Source of the DNA: Desmodesmus armatus
Taxonomy: Eukaryota; Chlorophyta; Chlorophyceae; Sphaeropleales; Scenedesmaceae
Direction: 5' to 3'
Length of the DNA: 64,000 nucleotides
NCBI GenBank assembly: GCA_007449985.2
Contig: VIIQ02000239.1
Location: 62,001-126,000, forward strand
Shown: piece after piece, positions 1 to 11,367 of the stretch
Position numbering within the stretch: the first letter of the stretch is position 1
How the letters are laid out: each line of letters opens with the position of its first letter
Notes under the pieces: model-generated
The model's database searches: none
Seen by the model: the letters and a program-made list of their open reading frames with translations, nothing else
Told to the model about the DNA's origin: nothing
Translations under genes and position numbers: made by a program

Positions 1-573
1 GTACCAGGCAGCACCCTGCTGGGGGCAGGCAGCAACGCCAACAACCTGGCAGCCTGCATTGGGAGCTGTCCTACCGACCAGTGCTGCATGGCACAGTACG
101 ACGTCACAGCCAACAAGTGCTACACCATGGTGCTGGCTCCCGCAGCCTCTGACGTGGCCACCGGCAAGCAGCTGCTCTACAAGCTGCCCCCCAGCACACT
201 CGGCTCCGCATCCAGCGTGGTGGGCGCTGAGGACCCTGCCAGCGCTATCGTGGGCGCTAAGATGATGTCCAGCGGCTACTACGCCCACTGCTCCATCGCC
301 CAAGCTGCAGAGAGCGACTGGGAGGCTGCAGGCTCCAACCTGGGCAGTGACGCACGCACCTTTGTCACAGGCGGTGCCCAGTGGGCACTCAACACCAACA
401 GGGCCGACTGCAAGAAGCTGTGTGACAACAGCAACGTGTGCTGGGGCTTTGTGTACGATGCAGCAGCTGGCAGTTGCAGCTTCAGGGGCGGTGTGGATGC
501 CATTGCCACCCGCTCCTTCTTCAGCCTGCCCACAACAGGCGTGACTGACGGCCTGGCCAGCCTCAAGTGGTAG
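1..573 (+). CDS. Secreted Cys-rich GCC2/GCC3-like protein, copy A (3' end only)
   Basis: This is the last 190 codons of a gene that begins left of the window; the frame is open from base 1 and ends in TAG at 571-573. The protein is almost identical to the end of exon 7 in copies B (6579-7151) and C (30533-29961). The segment holds a CIGSCPTDQCC cluster and a later block with ADCKKLC and NVCWGF, which resembles the Cys core of PAN/apple domains. That resemblance is by eye only. The three copies differ by a few substitutions (for example Ile versus Thr in the HCSI/HCST context) and use three different stop codons: TAG here, TGA in B and TAA in C. Function is unknown; by analogy with the full-length copies it is probably secreted or at the cell surface. 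Confidence 0.85.
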   Translation, partial: VPGSTLLGAGSNANNLAACIGSCPTDQCCMAQYDVTANKCYTMVLAPAASDVATGKQLLYKLPPSTLGSASSVVGAEDPASAIVGAKMMSSGYYAHCSIAQAAESDWEAAGSNLGSDARTFVTGGAQWALNTNRADCKKLCDNSNVCWGFVYDAAAGSCSFRGGVDAIATRSFFSLPTTGVTDGLASLKW

Positions 574-2065
574 ATGTGTGCTGACTTTGCCATTGTTGAT
601 GTATCCGCAGCCAATCTTGTTATGGACTTGTTGCCTCATCTTGTGTGGGTGCCGATGCTGCAGAACGGCAGCCAGGCCATTGTGTTCGATGATAAAAGAG
701 CGTGCAATGCCAGCAGTACACAGTGCCAAGCTGCTGGTGCATGTTTGTGTTGCATGTGTGTGTATTTCCCTTCAGCGATAATAGCCCCTGCACTTTGCAC
801 GTGGTGCTGTAGTGTTGACGACATGCGTGCATGCTGTTGTCCCATAAAGGTTGTCAGAGCAGTCACCATGGGTGATGCACGTGTTTGTCAGACAACAAAA
901 TGATGACTGCCAGCAAGGACTGGCACAGTGATAAAAGTTGGGCAGAGCACATCTTTGCTCGCTGCCTTTGCCGAATCAACACTGGGCCTCTGCCAAGTCG
1001 ACACTGGGCTTAGGCTGAGGTTTATCATGTAGTAGTCATCTGCTGCAAAGCATGGTGGCTGCGAGGATGTGTTGTGGTCTTATGGTGGGTGTCCAAGTCT
1101 TGCTCGTCCTTGGCCCTTGTTTATTGCTATTGCACCGCCTGAGACTGGTGTGTAGCATCACTTGCTCTCTTGCTTTGCTTGCTCACTTCCTGCTGACAGC
1201 ATGCATCAGTGCTTCATGCACTTACTTCCTATTGCCCTGTGCAGATGCCCAGGGCCTCAATAATTGAATTGATTTTCAGAGGGCCTAGTGTGGACTGTAC
1301 AGGCAGCGGCTGCATGCGCAGTCCTTGCAACCACCTAGCCCGTGCTGGCCAGCAGTTTGTTTATGGTGTGCTGTTCCTTGAAAGTCACAAAAGTCAGAAG
1401 CAACAGGACTGCGCAGTGTGCAGCATGTCCGTTGTTCAGACCATTGCACCACAGCAGGTGCGGTGCGCAGCAAGCTGTCGCGTTTATCAACCTGGGTGTG
1501 CTGTATTGCTGGTGTTTGGTCCTACATGTGCGTCAATGTTGCTGGGATTCAGTGTGCCTGGCAGTGGCGGCTGCGGATACAAGGTTCTATTGTGTAACAG
1601 CGCAACATCATGCCATCTTTCAAGCACCGCATAGGCCTTGCAGAGTCTGGCTAGGCTGCCTGCCAGGGGTGCAACTGCAAAACCACAGGAACACCGAATA
1701 ACAACAGCAAAAACCAGTTTGATCAATGCACATCGTGGGTCTGCAGCAGCTGCCAGGCTGGCAGCATGCAGTAGCAGCATTCACCCTACTAACTGATGTG
1801 TTTCAGGGGGTGTATTCATATATGGAGCCTGCTATCAGGCAGACGGTAGACAAAGATACAAACCCAGCAGCAGGTGTACTTTACCACAGCTACCGTGCTA
1901 CTCTACATAGAGCAGAACAAAGCAGCAGGAGTGGCAGCATTTGTGCTGTTGCAGCCAAAGCACCTGTTGGGGTGTGTGCCAGTGGGTTGAGGTGAAGGCA
2001 GTACAAGTTGCAAGTGCCTAGCCAGCAGGCGTGCTATGTGACAGGATGTTGTGCCAATTTGCACA
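1..2065 (+). repeat. Left arm of a large inverted duplication (copy A terminal exon plus 3' flank)
   Basis: The sequence matches the reverse complement of about 28225-30533. The match covers the terminal exon and continues about 1.5 kb past the stop codon, through non-coding DNA, to near 2065 (GACAGGATGTTGTGCCA, paired with TGGCACAACACCCTGTC near 28230). The flank carries scattered substitutions and small indels, more than the exon does. No separate gene is convincing in 574-2065; open frames there are short and have no recognisable domain. The arm is cut by the left edge, so the full duplication is probably longer. Confidence 0.8.
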
Positions 2066-2856
2066 ACCAGATAAGAGGGAAGCCACACGCCACATGCATG
2101 CACTCAATCGAGCAGTGTCCAGGCTTGTTTGCAGCACAGAAGTCGGGCAGTTGATCTTGACAAGGCTGTGAGCTTGCTGTATGCTGCCTTCGATTTGGAG
2201 CCACTCCCCCTGTAAGCAGTGTGCTGCATATGTGCTGATGATGAGCAGGCCATTCGGAGTAGTGCGGGACGCTGCATCTGCAATGCTGCAGCTTGCATGC
2301 CAGCTTGTTGAGTCAAATATACCCATCAATGATCTACGAGGTGGGTGAGTCATGACTGACTTCTACTACGGTACACGCCGCAACACACCAAGGCTCAGCT
2401 ATCATGCGAGTTGGCAACAGCGTGAGGAAGCCAAGCCGGACTGCGCCTGCTTACCGGCGCCCCTGCCGGTGTGTCATGGCCCGTAACTATCCATGAATAC
2501 GGATGATCTGTCGTACATGGACCAGTGCAAAACGCACGATTGCTTCAAGAACCTGATAACTCGAAGTCTTTGATGGTTAATATGTAGCCGCCGCTGCCTG
2601 ACAATCACCGTACGCGTACAGGCGTGGACGGAGTGGTACTGGACCTGTGGGCGAGCTCCGTGCCGGTGTGGCAGCGGTCTGCTATAAAATGACCCCGTGA
2701 CGCCCTGAGAGAACATCTGCTCAAGTGTCAACATCTGCAAGCTAGCTTCACACTTCAACCAGCTGCTTCTGATCACGACTCTGTGCAGCTTTGAAGTCAA
2801 CCTGCTACAGCTGTTCACCTCATAAACGCACAACTGTGAACACAAACACCACAAAT
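2066..2856. other. Intergenic DNA and 5' region of copy B
   Basis: No gene is supported here. From about 2460 to the ATG the sequence matches the 5' flank of copy C (34274-34670, reversed), including a TGCCGGTGTG block, an ATCCATGAATACGGATG block and the AC-rich leader just before the start codon. The shared flank suggests that B and C were duplicated together with their promoter. The stretch 2066-2459 shows nothing I can name. Confidence 0.6.
2683..2689 (+). promoter_or_regulatory. Likely TATA box of copy B
   Basis: TATAAAA lies about 170 bases before the ATG at 2857, in the context GCAGCGGTCTGCTATAAAAT. Copy C keeps the same context with TATAAG at the equivalent place. Conservation in an otherwise diverging flank supports a core promoter role; the transcription start is not visible. 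Confidence 0.55.
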
Positions 2857-5800
2857 ATGCGCTGTCACGTTGTCGTGGCCCTTGTGGTCACCCTTGCTTT
2901 GTTTGCTGGCTCTGATGCTCGCCAGCTGGCCCAGGATGCAGCCCTGTCCAACTCCAACGGCTGCCTGGGCACCATCCCCAAGTGTGAGCAGGGTGCCTGT
3001 GCCACCAGGAACATCATGGGTGTCGCCCGCTGGGTGTGCCTGCGTTGCCTGGCCAACTACGAGCCTGTGGTGGATGCCAGCGGACAGGACAACATCCTGC
3101 AGTGTGGTGAGTGGCCAACCTGGCAGTACTGACTGGTGTTCCTGTGGACCAACCTGGCAGTACTGACTGGTGTTCCTGTTCACCAGCATGCTTTTCTGAC
3201 GTTGCCTTGTGCTGTGGTATCTTGGTCTGACAGTGGGCTGGATCAACAGCTACCTTTGCAGGCACTCTGACCAGCACCCTCTGTCTTTGGTCTCAACATT
3301 GGAGGCACTGACTAACACAGCATTTGATCTGCCCCTGCAACTGCTTCCTCACTTGCAGTGTGCCCCCGTGGCTTCTTTGAGGCTGACAGCGCTGCACAGT
3401 CCTGCACCCGCTGCCCTTCCAACCAGTACTGCCCCGGAGGAGACAAGGTGGAGAACCCCACCAGCAGGGGGCCAACACCACCTGCGGCGACAACCTGGTC
3501 ACAAGGAACACAGGCGCACGCAGCCAGTCCGACTGCCTGGCTCCTGCAGGCTACGCACGCACCTCTCCCACCAGCGGCAGCCCCTGTGCCACCTCTGAGT
3601 ACGCCCCCCAGTTCAACCGCCTGTCCAAGTGCCTGAGGTGCCAGTCTGGTCTGGAGGAGAACCCTGCAAACCAACTGAACGCCGGCCAGCGTGCATCAAA
3701 GAAGACTGTGTGCAGTGAGTAGCCGTGCTGCTGGCGTTGCACATGCACTGGGAATGTACATGCAGAGCAGCTTCCAGCACCTGCAGCGTGTGTCATACAT
3801 CAGCCAATGCTCCACTGCCAGCTGCTGTTGACTGGCTGGCGCTGTCACAGGAAAATGAATAACGGTATGCCCGACTACTCAACTGCGGACAACAGCCAAC
3901 ACCTGACCAACCGCCTGCTGCTGCTGCTGCCGTCCATCCCTCTGCTGCCTGCCCTCTGACCCTCCAACAGAGATCCCTCCCGGCAGGTTCATGAGCCAGG
4001 GCCTGGTGCGCATCTGCCCCCAGGGCTTCTACCGTGAGAACTATGTGGACTTTGACGCTGCCATCGGCACCCTGTGCCTGCCCTGCAACCCCGGTATCAC
4101 CACTGACGGCGCCGGCAAGGGCCTGCGCTCAGACTGTAACGTGGTGCTGCCCGGATATGGTGTCGACACCTTTGAGGACGTCACCGACCCCTCCACTGTC
4201 ACTCCACCAACCACCGAGCCTGGACAGGGCATGCCCAACGCCACTATGTGCGACATCGGCTTCTACTCCTCAGGGGCCAGTGCGTGTCCTGCCCCTCAGC
4301 CACAGTCACAACAGTCAAGGGTGCAAAGTCCATTGAGGAGTGCGGTGAGTCGGTCAAACAGGGCATGGCCACCTCAAGCAAGCTTGATACTCCATACGCA
4401 TGTGCTGCTCTGTGGTTTGTATGCCCAGAGAAGCTTTGCAACTTGAGTTGACAGACATGGCATGTGTACACCATTTGTCATCATCTTGACTGGGAACCAT
4501 GTTGTCGGCCTCTTTCACCCCTGGGTGGTACTCTGGCAGTGTTGATGGTGTACTGACTGCTGATGTGCTCATGTTGCTGCTGCTGCTGCCCCCTTGCCTT
4601 CACTCTGCTTCCTGCCTTGCAGTGGTCCCTCCTGGCTACTTTATCCCAGTCCAGAACCAGCCTATGCAGCAGTGCGGCTCTGGCAACTTCAGGGAGGGAT
4701 GGGTGATTTACAACGACCCCAGGGCCGAGACCTGCACCGCTTGTGGTCAGGGCATTGGCAGCGAGCCCAGGGACCTGGACGAGAACCCCAAGGCAGCCAA
4801 TGGCTCACTGGTCAGGGCTACCTCTGCCTCTTGCTGTGAGTGCTGCAGCGCTGCGGTTGGGGAGGTTGAGCAATGCTTGACAACAGCAGCTGCTGACTTG
4901 CAGCCATCTCTTGCGCAACCACCATGCACAAGCTCCTGGCAGTCAGCTCAGTCCAGCTGCAAGGGTGCCAGCATGGCGCTGAGAGGACATGTCCAACATG
5001 ATGCAGCATTTCCCAGCATTTCCCAGCCCCTGCAGCCCCTGCTGCAGCTGCCGGCAACCCCCTTGAATCACACTTCACTGCATCAACAGCTTGCCACGAC
5101 ACCAAGCATGCCGTCTCACCCTATTTTCCTTGCCTCATGTTGCCCTTTCTTTGTCTTGCAGTCATTGAGGCTGGTATGGGCATGATTGCTCAGGGCAGGA
5201 ACCAGTTTGTGGGCAAGGACTGCCCTATCAACACCTACGGTGCTGCTGGCAAGGTCTACGGATGGGCTGCCGCTCCCTGCAAGCCCTGCGCACGTAACAT
5301 GATCACCGACGGCGCCACCAAGGTCAACAACAGTGATGTGTGTGTCAACGACGATGGATTCGGCTACGCTTCCGAGGGTGAGCGCCAGTGCACCCAACAG
5401 GCTCTGTGATATTTGCTCACATGCTTCGTGATGAGTGTTGCTAATTGTCCAGGAAGTTGCTGCCCCCCTATGTTGGGAGTCCATCCACTATGTCGCACAG
5501 CCTGACCTGGCAGCCACCAACAAGACCTGCAGCAACAGCAGTGCTGGCGCCGTGCTTCAAGTTGTATCTCTTGCTGCTGTGGCTTCCCATTCAAGCATTG
5601 GCTGGCTCCTGCGTCAGTGTTTGGCTCTGTCTGACCCACCCTGCTCTTGCTCCTGCTGTGCTGCCTCCCTCCCCCTGCAGGTGCCAGTCGCTGCGCGCCC
5701 GGCTTCTACTCTGCCAAGGGCAGCCGCAAGCCCTGTCAACAGTGCCCTGCAGGCCGCACCACCGCAGACAACGCCAGCCAGCAGAGGTTCATCACCGAGT

Positions 5801-7151
5801 GCATTGCCAAGGGCGGCTTTGGTGTAGTCAACAGCACCAACACCACCGACGCCTTCAACCCCAACACAGATGTGACCCTGGACGAGCTGGTCGACCTGCC
5901 AGTGCTGGAGTGCCCCATCGGCTACTACGGCGAGGGAGGTGCTCCCGGTTCCAAGTGCCAGCAGTGCCCAGCAGGCAGCAGCACCAGGGAGCCAGGAGCA
6001 TCAAACAGCACAGCCTGCGACGGTGAGTGGCAAGCAGCAGCTGCAGGCTTGGTCGTTGCTGATACATTCTGTGCTTGCTGTTTTCATGGCGTTTCACTTC
6101 TCTCGCCAGCACTCGACAGCACAGTCACACCAGATGAGCTTTATGAGTCATGGCCACCCTCCCTGCCCTCAAAAACAGCAATGAATGACGCTTTGTAGCA
6201 CTGCCGCATCATCAAACCAGCAGTCATCAGCACAAGCTGTACGGCAAGCCCTTGTGGCAATGTGATCTGACTGTGTGTGCACCTGCCTGTTGCGCTCCCT
6301 TTCTGCTGCTGCCGCTGCCCCCGTCTGCAGTGTGCGTGGCTGGCTACGGCAAGGCGAATGGCTCCCCCACCTGCAGCGTGTGTGCCTACGGCTCCTTCCA
6401 CCCCGGTGGTGACACCACCTGCACCACCTGCCCCAGCACTAGCTTCTACACTCCTGTGGACGGCAACGGCGACATTTACCTCAGCGATGGCACCACTCTG
6501 TACCAGGGCTCCTTTGACAAGGAGTCCTGCGTGCCCCTCCGCAGCCAGCTGTCACCAGAGGCTGGACAGGCCTACGTGGTACCAGGCAGCACCCTGCTGG
6601 GGGCAGGCAGCAACGCCAACAACCTGGCAGCCTGCATTGGGAGCTGTCCTACCGACCAGTGCTGCATGGCACAGTACGACGTCACAGCCAACAAGTGCTA
6701 CACCATGGTGCTGGCTCCCGCAGCCTCTGACGTGGCCACCGGCAAGCAGCTGCTCTACAAGCTGCCCCCCAGCACACTCGGCTCCGCATCCAGCGTGGTG
6801 GGCGCTGAGGACCCTGCCAGCGCTATCGTGGGCGCTAAGATGATGTCCAGCGGCTACTACGCCCACTGCTCCATCACCCAAGCTGCAGAGAGCGACTGGG
6901 AGGCTGCAGGCTCCAACCTGGGCAGTGACGCACGCACCTTTGTCACAGGCGGTGCCCAGTGGGCACTCAACACCAACAGGGCCGACTGCAAGAAGCTGTG
7001 TGACAACAGCAACGTGTGCTGGGGCTTTGTGTACGATGCAGCAGCTGGCAGGTGCAGCTTCAGGGGCGGTGTGGATGCCATTGCCACCCGCTCCTTCTTC
7101 AGCCTGCCCACAACAGGCGTGACTGACGGCCTGGCCAGCCTCAAGTGGTGA
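2857..7151 (+). CDS. Secreted Cys-rich GCC2/GCC3-like protein, copy B (two frameshifts)
   Basis: Seven exons, each aligned to copy C: 2857-3106, 3359-3714, 3971-4344, 4623-4835, 5162-5377, 5681-6022 and 6331-7151. All introns are phase 1. The protein starts with a signal peptide (MRCHVVVALVVTLALFAGSDA) and then carries repeated Cys modules with CxxC pairs, such as CLPCNPG and CQQCPAG followed by ..STREPG..C, typical of the ephrin-receptor-like GCC2/GCC3 family. Exon 2 is 356 nt against 357 in C: a G is missing in the G run near 3470. Exon 3 is 374 nt against 375: a C is missing in CTCCTCAGG near 4267. Either shift would truncate the protein. Introns are also nearly identical to those of C, so duplication or conversion was recent. 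Because other genes nearby show the same kind of lesion, I favour sequence error over a pseudogene. Homology to A and C stops at the stop codon. Confidence 0.85.
3113..3180 (+). repeat. Tandem duplication in intron 1 of copy B
   Basis: The segment CCAACCTGGCAGTACTGACT plus GGTGTTCCTGT occurs twice in a row directly after the exon 1 donor. Copy C carries the same duplication, slightly diverged, so it is older than the gene duplication. Confidence 0.7.
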
Positions 7152-8639
7152 TAATGTTGTTGCTTGACATGCTTTCTATCTTTACTTCCCACTGAAATGT
7201 TGCTGCTGGCTTATAAAGCTGACGAGGTGTCAGCGCATACACTCTACAAGGTTTACAAGTCACACCCTGTGCAGGTGCCAAGGTTGTCACGCAGTGACAC
7301 CTGGCCAGCTTGTCTGATTTGTCTGATAAAGAAAGTGGTGCAGTGCATCCACTAACACATAATGCCATGTTGCGGGTGTGTGTGTGCGGCCACATGTGTG
7401 CTGCGACCTCACAGCAGTCATGGATGGGTGTTGCGCATGTTGGATAAGACAACCGACTGCTGTCTAGTGCAGGTTGACGATCGTTTGGCTTCCATGCATA
7501 AAAGATGGATAAGTCTCCCACTGCTTTTGTGAGGGTTATCTTGCAATAGGTGCTGCTGCAAAGCTGGCGGGTGATCTTCAGTTGTGGTCTTGTGACGGGT
7601 TTTCATCCCCTGTTCTTATAAAGCCCTTGTTTCATGGCTTGCAGATGTACTGCCTGAAGAGTGGTATGAAGCATTGCTTGCCTTTCTCTGTTTTCTTCTG
7701 GCCCTGTGATTGTGAATGTCAGGCCAGGTGTTTATGGCTTTGCGGATCCAATTGCAGTGCCACCCTTTGTGGCTTGCTCATGGCGTCGCCTGATGACAGC
7801 GTCTTGCTGCTCACTGTGAATTTCTCCTATTGCCCTGTGCGGTTGTTTGGGGCTTCAATAAAGTTTAATTGGCTCTCTTGTGCTGGTTCTGTGAAAACAT
7901 GGCTATGCAGGCTGCGCTTCCGTATGTTTTGAGGTACAGTGTTGTCTTTTGTTGCTGGGTGTGTACCAGTGCCCAGCCATTCAGGCTTGGAAGGGTTCTC
8001 ACATTCGTTCACTGTAGCGTGCATATATATCAAAGGTTTCCCAATAATTGTGTCCAGCCTTTCCACCCCCCCCCCCCCATATGCAGTAAGCTGCCAAACA
8101 CTAAGAACTCCTAGGCCCAACTCATGTACATGTGCATAATTGCAAGACGATGTTTTCCAGATAATACAACTTGGTCAGGTTCTCCACAGTCCGCTGGGCT
8201 GTAATGCTTGGGAGCCTCGGCATGATCATACAGCTGCCAGTGGGCTGTGTACAAAGCTCTGTACAGACATGTTTGGTTGTACAACAGTTGTACAACAGCA
8301 TTTTATACCAGACATGTTCTACTTGTTGACAAGCCATTGGCATCGGCATGCGCAGCCATGGTCAAGGCAAGACCTGCAGAGGGCTGAACTGTTACACGAC
8401 TTTATGAAAGCCAAGTGAACATGCATCTCTCCTCCAGCATGCACGCATCATATATGAGGAGTCGTCCAGTTGCTGCCTGCATGCTGCATGTCCATGCTTG
8501 TTTGACCTGAAAAGGCTTGCTGCGACAGCCAAAACAATCTTCTTTCACAGCTACAGCTTCACCCGGCCTTTTTTCCACCCTAGCAGATCCAAAACAGGGC
8601 CCTGTACATTCCAATACAGCTCCAAAACACCATGCAATG
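7152..8639. other. 3' flank of copy B, no gene seen
   Basis: The flank is unrelated to the 3' flanks of copies A and C from the stop codon onward. It contains short T/G-rich stretches, several TTATAAAG-like words (near 7210 and 7617) and a poly-C run near 8065-8080. Open frames are short and featureless. It probably includes the 3' UTR of copy B. Confidence 0.5.
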
Positions 8640-8912
8640 CCCTGCGCTTTGCAGTCAACCCCCTTCACGCTAAGCCCCTTCACACTGCAGGCAAGAAGCC
8701 CTTGACACTGCGGGCAAGAAGCCCTTGACCACAAACCCCCTTGTCCAGCACGCGCTAAGCCCCTTGTCTGGATGGAGGCTAAGCCCCCCCCCCTTCACCC
8801 AGACGGCGTCAAAGGGGCCCCCTTCACCCTGGCCGCCCCCCTTGACGGCCGTACGTCAAGGGGGTTGTCCAGCCGTCCAATAAGGTCCCCCCCTTATCCG
8901 GATAAGGGGGTT
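8640..8912. repeat. Cluster of short C/G-rich direct repeats and perfect hairpins
   Basis: Repeats of GGCAAGAAGCCCTTGA occur twice near 8690-8730, amid many AAGCCCCTT words. Two palindromes follow. CCCCCTTGAC (8837-8846) pairs with GTCAAGGGGG (8855-8864) across an 8-base centre. CCCCCTTATCC/GGATAAGGGGG (about 8889-8910) is a perfect palindrome without a loop. Every unit is built on a CCCCTT..AAGGGG theme. It is non-coding; origin unknown. Confidence 0.75.
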
Positions 8913-9779
8913 GCCGGCCTAGTGTGTCACACTCACAGTCACCACACCCGTGCGATCTCCCATGGGAACCATGACCTTGAAGCTGCCAAACTGCGTTGAC
9001 CTTGATAAGCTGCCAAACTGCGTTTGCAGATGTCCCGTGCACATAGGTGAAGAATGATCATGTCAGCCTGCTATGACATAACACTGACAGGTTGAGAACA
9101 GCACAGCAGGCATATCGACCTGATGGCACAGTGTCAGTGTGCACAGGAGTAGTTGCAACGTGGTAGGCTCCTGCAAAGCGTATGCTTGACTGTGTGCCTC
9201 AACCCTGATGTATGTAGACTGGCCCTGACATGCAGGGCCATGGATAGACCAAGTTAGGCTGTACAAGCTCAAGCCAGTACACATGGACATGGCCAGCCTG
9301 TAACCACCTGACTGGCGTATGTCTGAACACTATTGTCACATAATCGCTTTTCAAGATTGTATGTGTACAAGGACTGCGTTTCACAGGGATCTGTCCAAGG
9401 TTGCGGTATTTGCGGGGTTCCCGGTTTTGCCTCTTTGCCTCAGTGCAGTCAATGAAATGGCACCATTGAATTGCGCGTCCAGGGCTGTTAGGGTTACGGC
9501 ATTAGATTCTTCCTTCCCACGCCACCCACCTCAACCTCCACCTCACCGCATTTTGCCCCGGATGCGTCATCTGCGCCAATTGGTCCCTCCATCACATCTT
9601 TGAAGGGGCTTTTGTTAATAACTATCGCAGTCAAAGGCTGGCAACACGAACCGCAACTCCCACACCCAACCATCAGCACACCATCAGCAACAGTGCAGCA
9701 GCCGCTGGCTGCTGTTGGCAGCTGGTGGCAACTGCTGCACTTTCTGGTTGCTGTATTACGGTTTTTTGGGCTGCTCAAA
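8913..9779. other. Intergenic DNA upstream of the VHL-domain gene
   Basis: No gene is seen. The direct repeat AAGCTGCCAAACTGCGTT occurs twice (near 8982 and 9009). A reading frame open from 9600 runs in phase with the VHL-domain gene and could extend its N-terminus by 60 codons. Confidence 0.4.
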
Positions 9780-11367
9780 ATGACGCCATCCACCTGCCCC
9801 ACAGAGCAGCACCTGGACAAGCAGCAGCAGCGGAGCATCATCAGTAGCTTTTTGAGGGATGAGCTGGATGAGCTGATGGCATCAGGACTGATGCCGCGGC
9901 CGTCAGGGCTTCAACCAGTGGACAAGGATGGCATGCCTGTCATGGCTGTATACCTGCCCCGCCCCAGCACGCACAAGCACCGTGTCCAGTGGCCCCTGCC
10001 ATCAACCCCTGGCCACGAGACCAACGCCTCAGGTAACAGCTTGGCAAACAATTCAGCACGTCGGGGACGGATGCCCGACACACACCCAGGGATAGTGCGA
10101 GTGGCTCTGCTCAGCAGGAAATTGCCACATACACCTCGTTGCCTCTTCCTTCTGTGTCAGCAACCCAGTTGCTGTACTCACCCCCCTGCTCATGCCTGCC
10201 TCTTGCCGCACTGTCACATACCACAGGTACCAGCAGCAGCAGTGCACCACCTCAGCAGCAGCTGTCAGAGCCCTGCTACGGCACCCTGTGCTCCAAGCAC
10301 AGCAGGCAGGGTGCCTACGTCTACTTCCACAACACCACCCCCCACACTGTGCGCCTGATGTGGATAGACTACAAAGGACAGGAGGTGGCCTACGACACCC
10401 TGTTGCCAGGAGGGCACTGCATACAGCAGACCTTTGCCACACACCCATGGGTGGCGCGCGAGGTCAGCACAGCAACCCTCCTACCCATCAACATGCAGGA
10501 GGGTTTCTGCCCGCGCGTAGTCAAGTTCCAGCCACCCCAGCGCGCTCCTGCTGCTGCTCCTGCACCAGCACCAGCAGGAGCACCAGCACCAGCACCAGCA
10601 GGAGCACCAGCACCAGCACCAGCAGGGGCTCCTGCAGCAGCTCCTGCAGGCCCGCAGGACGCAGCAGCAGCAGGTGCTGCAGGACAGGTGCCGCAGCCTC
10701 TTCAACCACAGCTCCTGCAGCAGGAGTGGGTCACGATCCAGGGCCCACACATGCAGCACCGTGTCCCCATGCAGTGCGTGCAGCGCGCAGAGATCACGCA
10801 GCTCCCCGCTCTGGCGTGGGCCCCTGAGACCCACCCACACTTCCCACCAGGCTTCAAGGCAGCGGTCAAGGCCTTCCTGCTGTGCCACGCGCAGCTGCAG
10901 CAGTCTGTGGTCATACCCACAGAGCACACGCACTGCGCTGCAGGCAACAGTCACCTGGGCTGCATCCCCAGTGCCTGCTGCCTGTGGTAGTGGGCATGGC
11001 AGCGCCTTACAGCCCCCAGCACATGGAGCTCCCGCTGGCGCTGCGGCCTGATGTCCTGCCCACCTGCCTGGCAGAGGACCCAGAAGCCCCCCTGCCACCC
11101 TTTGCTGACGACCCCCCTGGTGACAATGAGGATGATGAGGATGATGAGTGGATGGTGGCAGCAGGGGATCTGCCAGGTGCAGGAGCTGCAGCAGCAGGGG
11201 CTGCAGCTGGTGGTGCAGGTGGTGATGCTGCAGGAGGTGCGGGCGCAGCAGCTGGCGGGGCAGCTGGGAATGGCTATGTGCCTCTGGCTGATGAGCCTGT
11301 GATGGATGAGGAGGATGGGGAGGGGGAGGCTTGGGAGGAGGCTGAGAGTGATGCTATGGAGCAGTAG
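9780..11367 (+). CDS. VHL-beta-domain protein with Pro/Ala repeats and an acidic tail (one frameshift)
   Basis: Exon 1 is 9780-10032 (an in-frame ATG at 9600 is an alternative start); exon 2 is 10227-11367, joined in phase 1 by GT/AG. Exon 2 opens with AYVYFHNTTPHTVRLMWIDY, followed by YDTLLPGGHCIQQTFATHPW, which fits the beta domain of von Hippel-Lindau proteins (FxN..p..v...W.d..G....Y..l.pG.......f..HpW). In animals that domain binds hydroxyproline substrates of a cullin-2 ubiquitin ligase; no elongin-binding alpha domain is evident here. A 24-base repeat encoding PAPAPAGA (about 10552-10630) follows, then an HFPPGFKAAVKAFLL segment. Near 10970 the frame breaks: HLGCIP continues as QCLLPVVVGMAAP only if one C is added to ATCCCCAG. 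Beyond it lie an Asp/Glu-rich stretch, an Ala/Gly-rich stretch and the stop at 11365. The ligand is unknown. Confidence 0.75.

Noticed and set aside
1052..1701. Open frames shared by both inverted arms (also 28888-29469)
   Set aside because: They are shared only because the arms are duplicated; the two arms differ by frame-breaking indels and substitutions without codon bias, so they are non-coding.
2857..7151. Calling copy B a pseudogene
   Set aside because: Its two breaks are one-base deletions of the same kind as those in ATG3 and UFD1-UBX, and all splice sites are intact, so sequence error is the simpler reading.
10481..11098. 205-codon minus-strand frame over the VHL-domain gene
   Set aside because: It is the antisense shadow of the Pro/Ala repeat and its Cys/Trp-rich composition is typical of such shadows.
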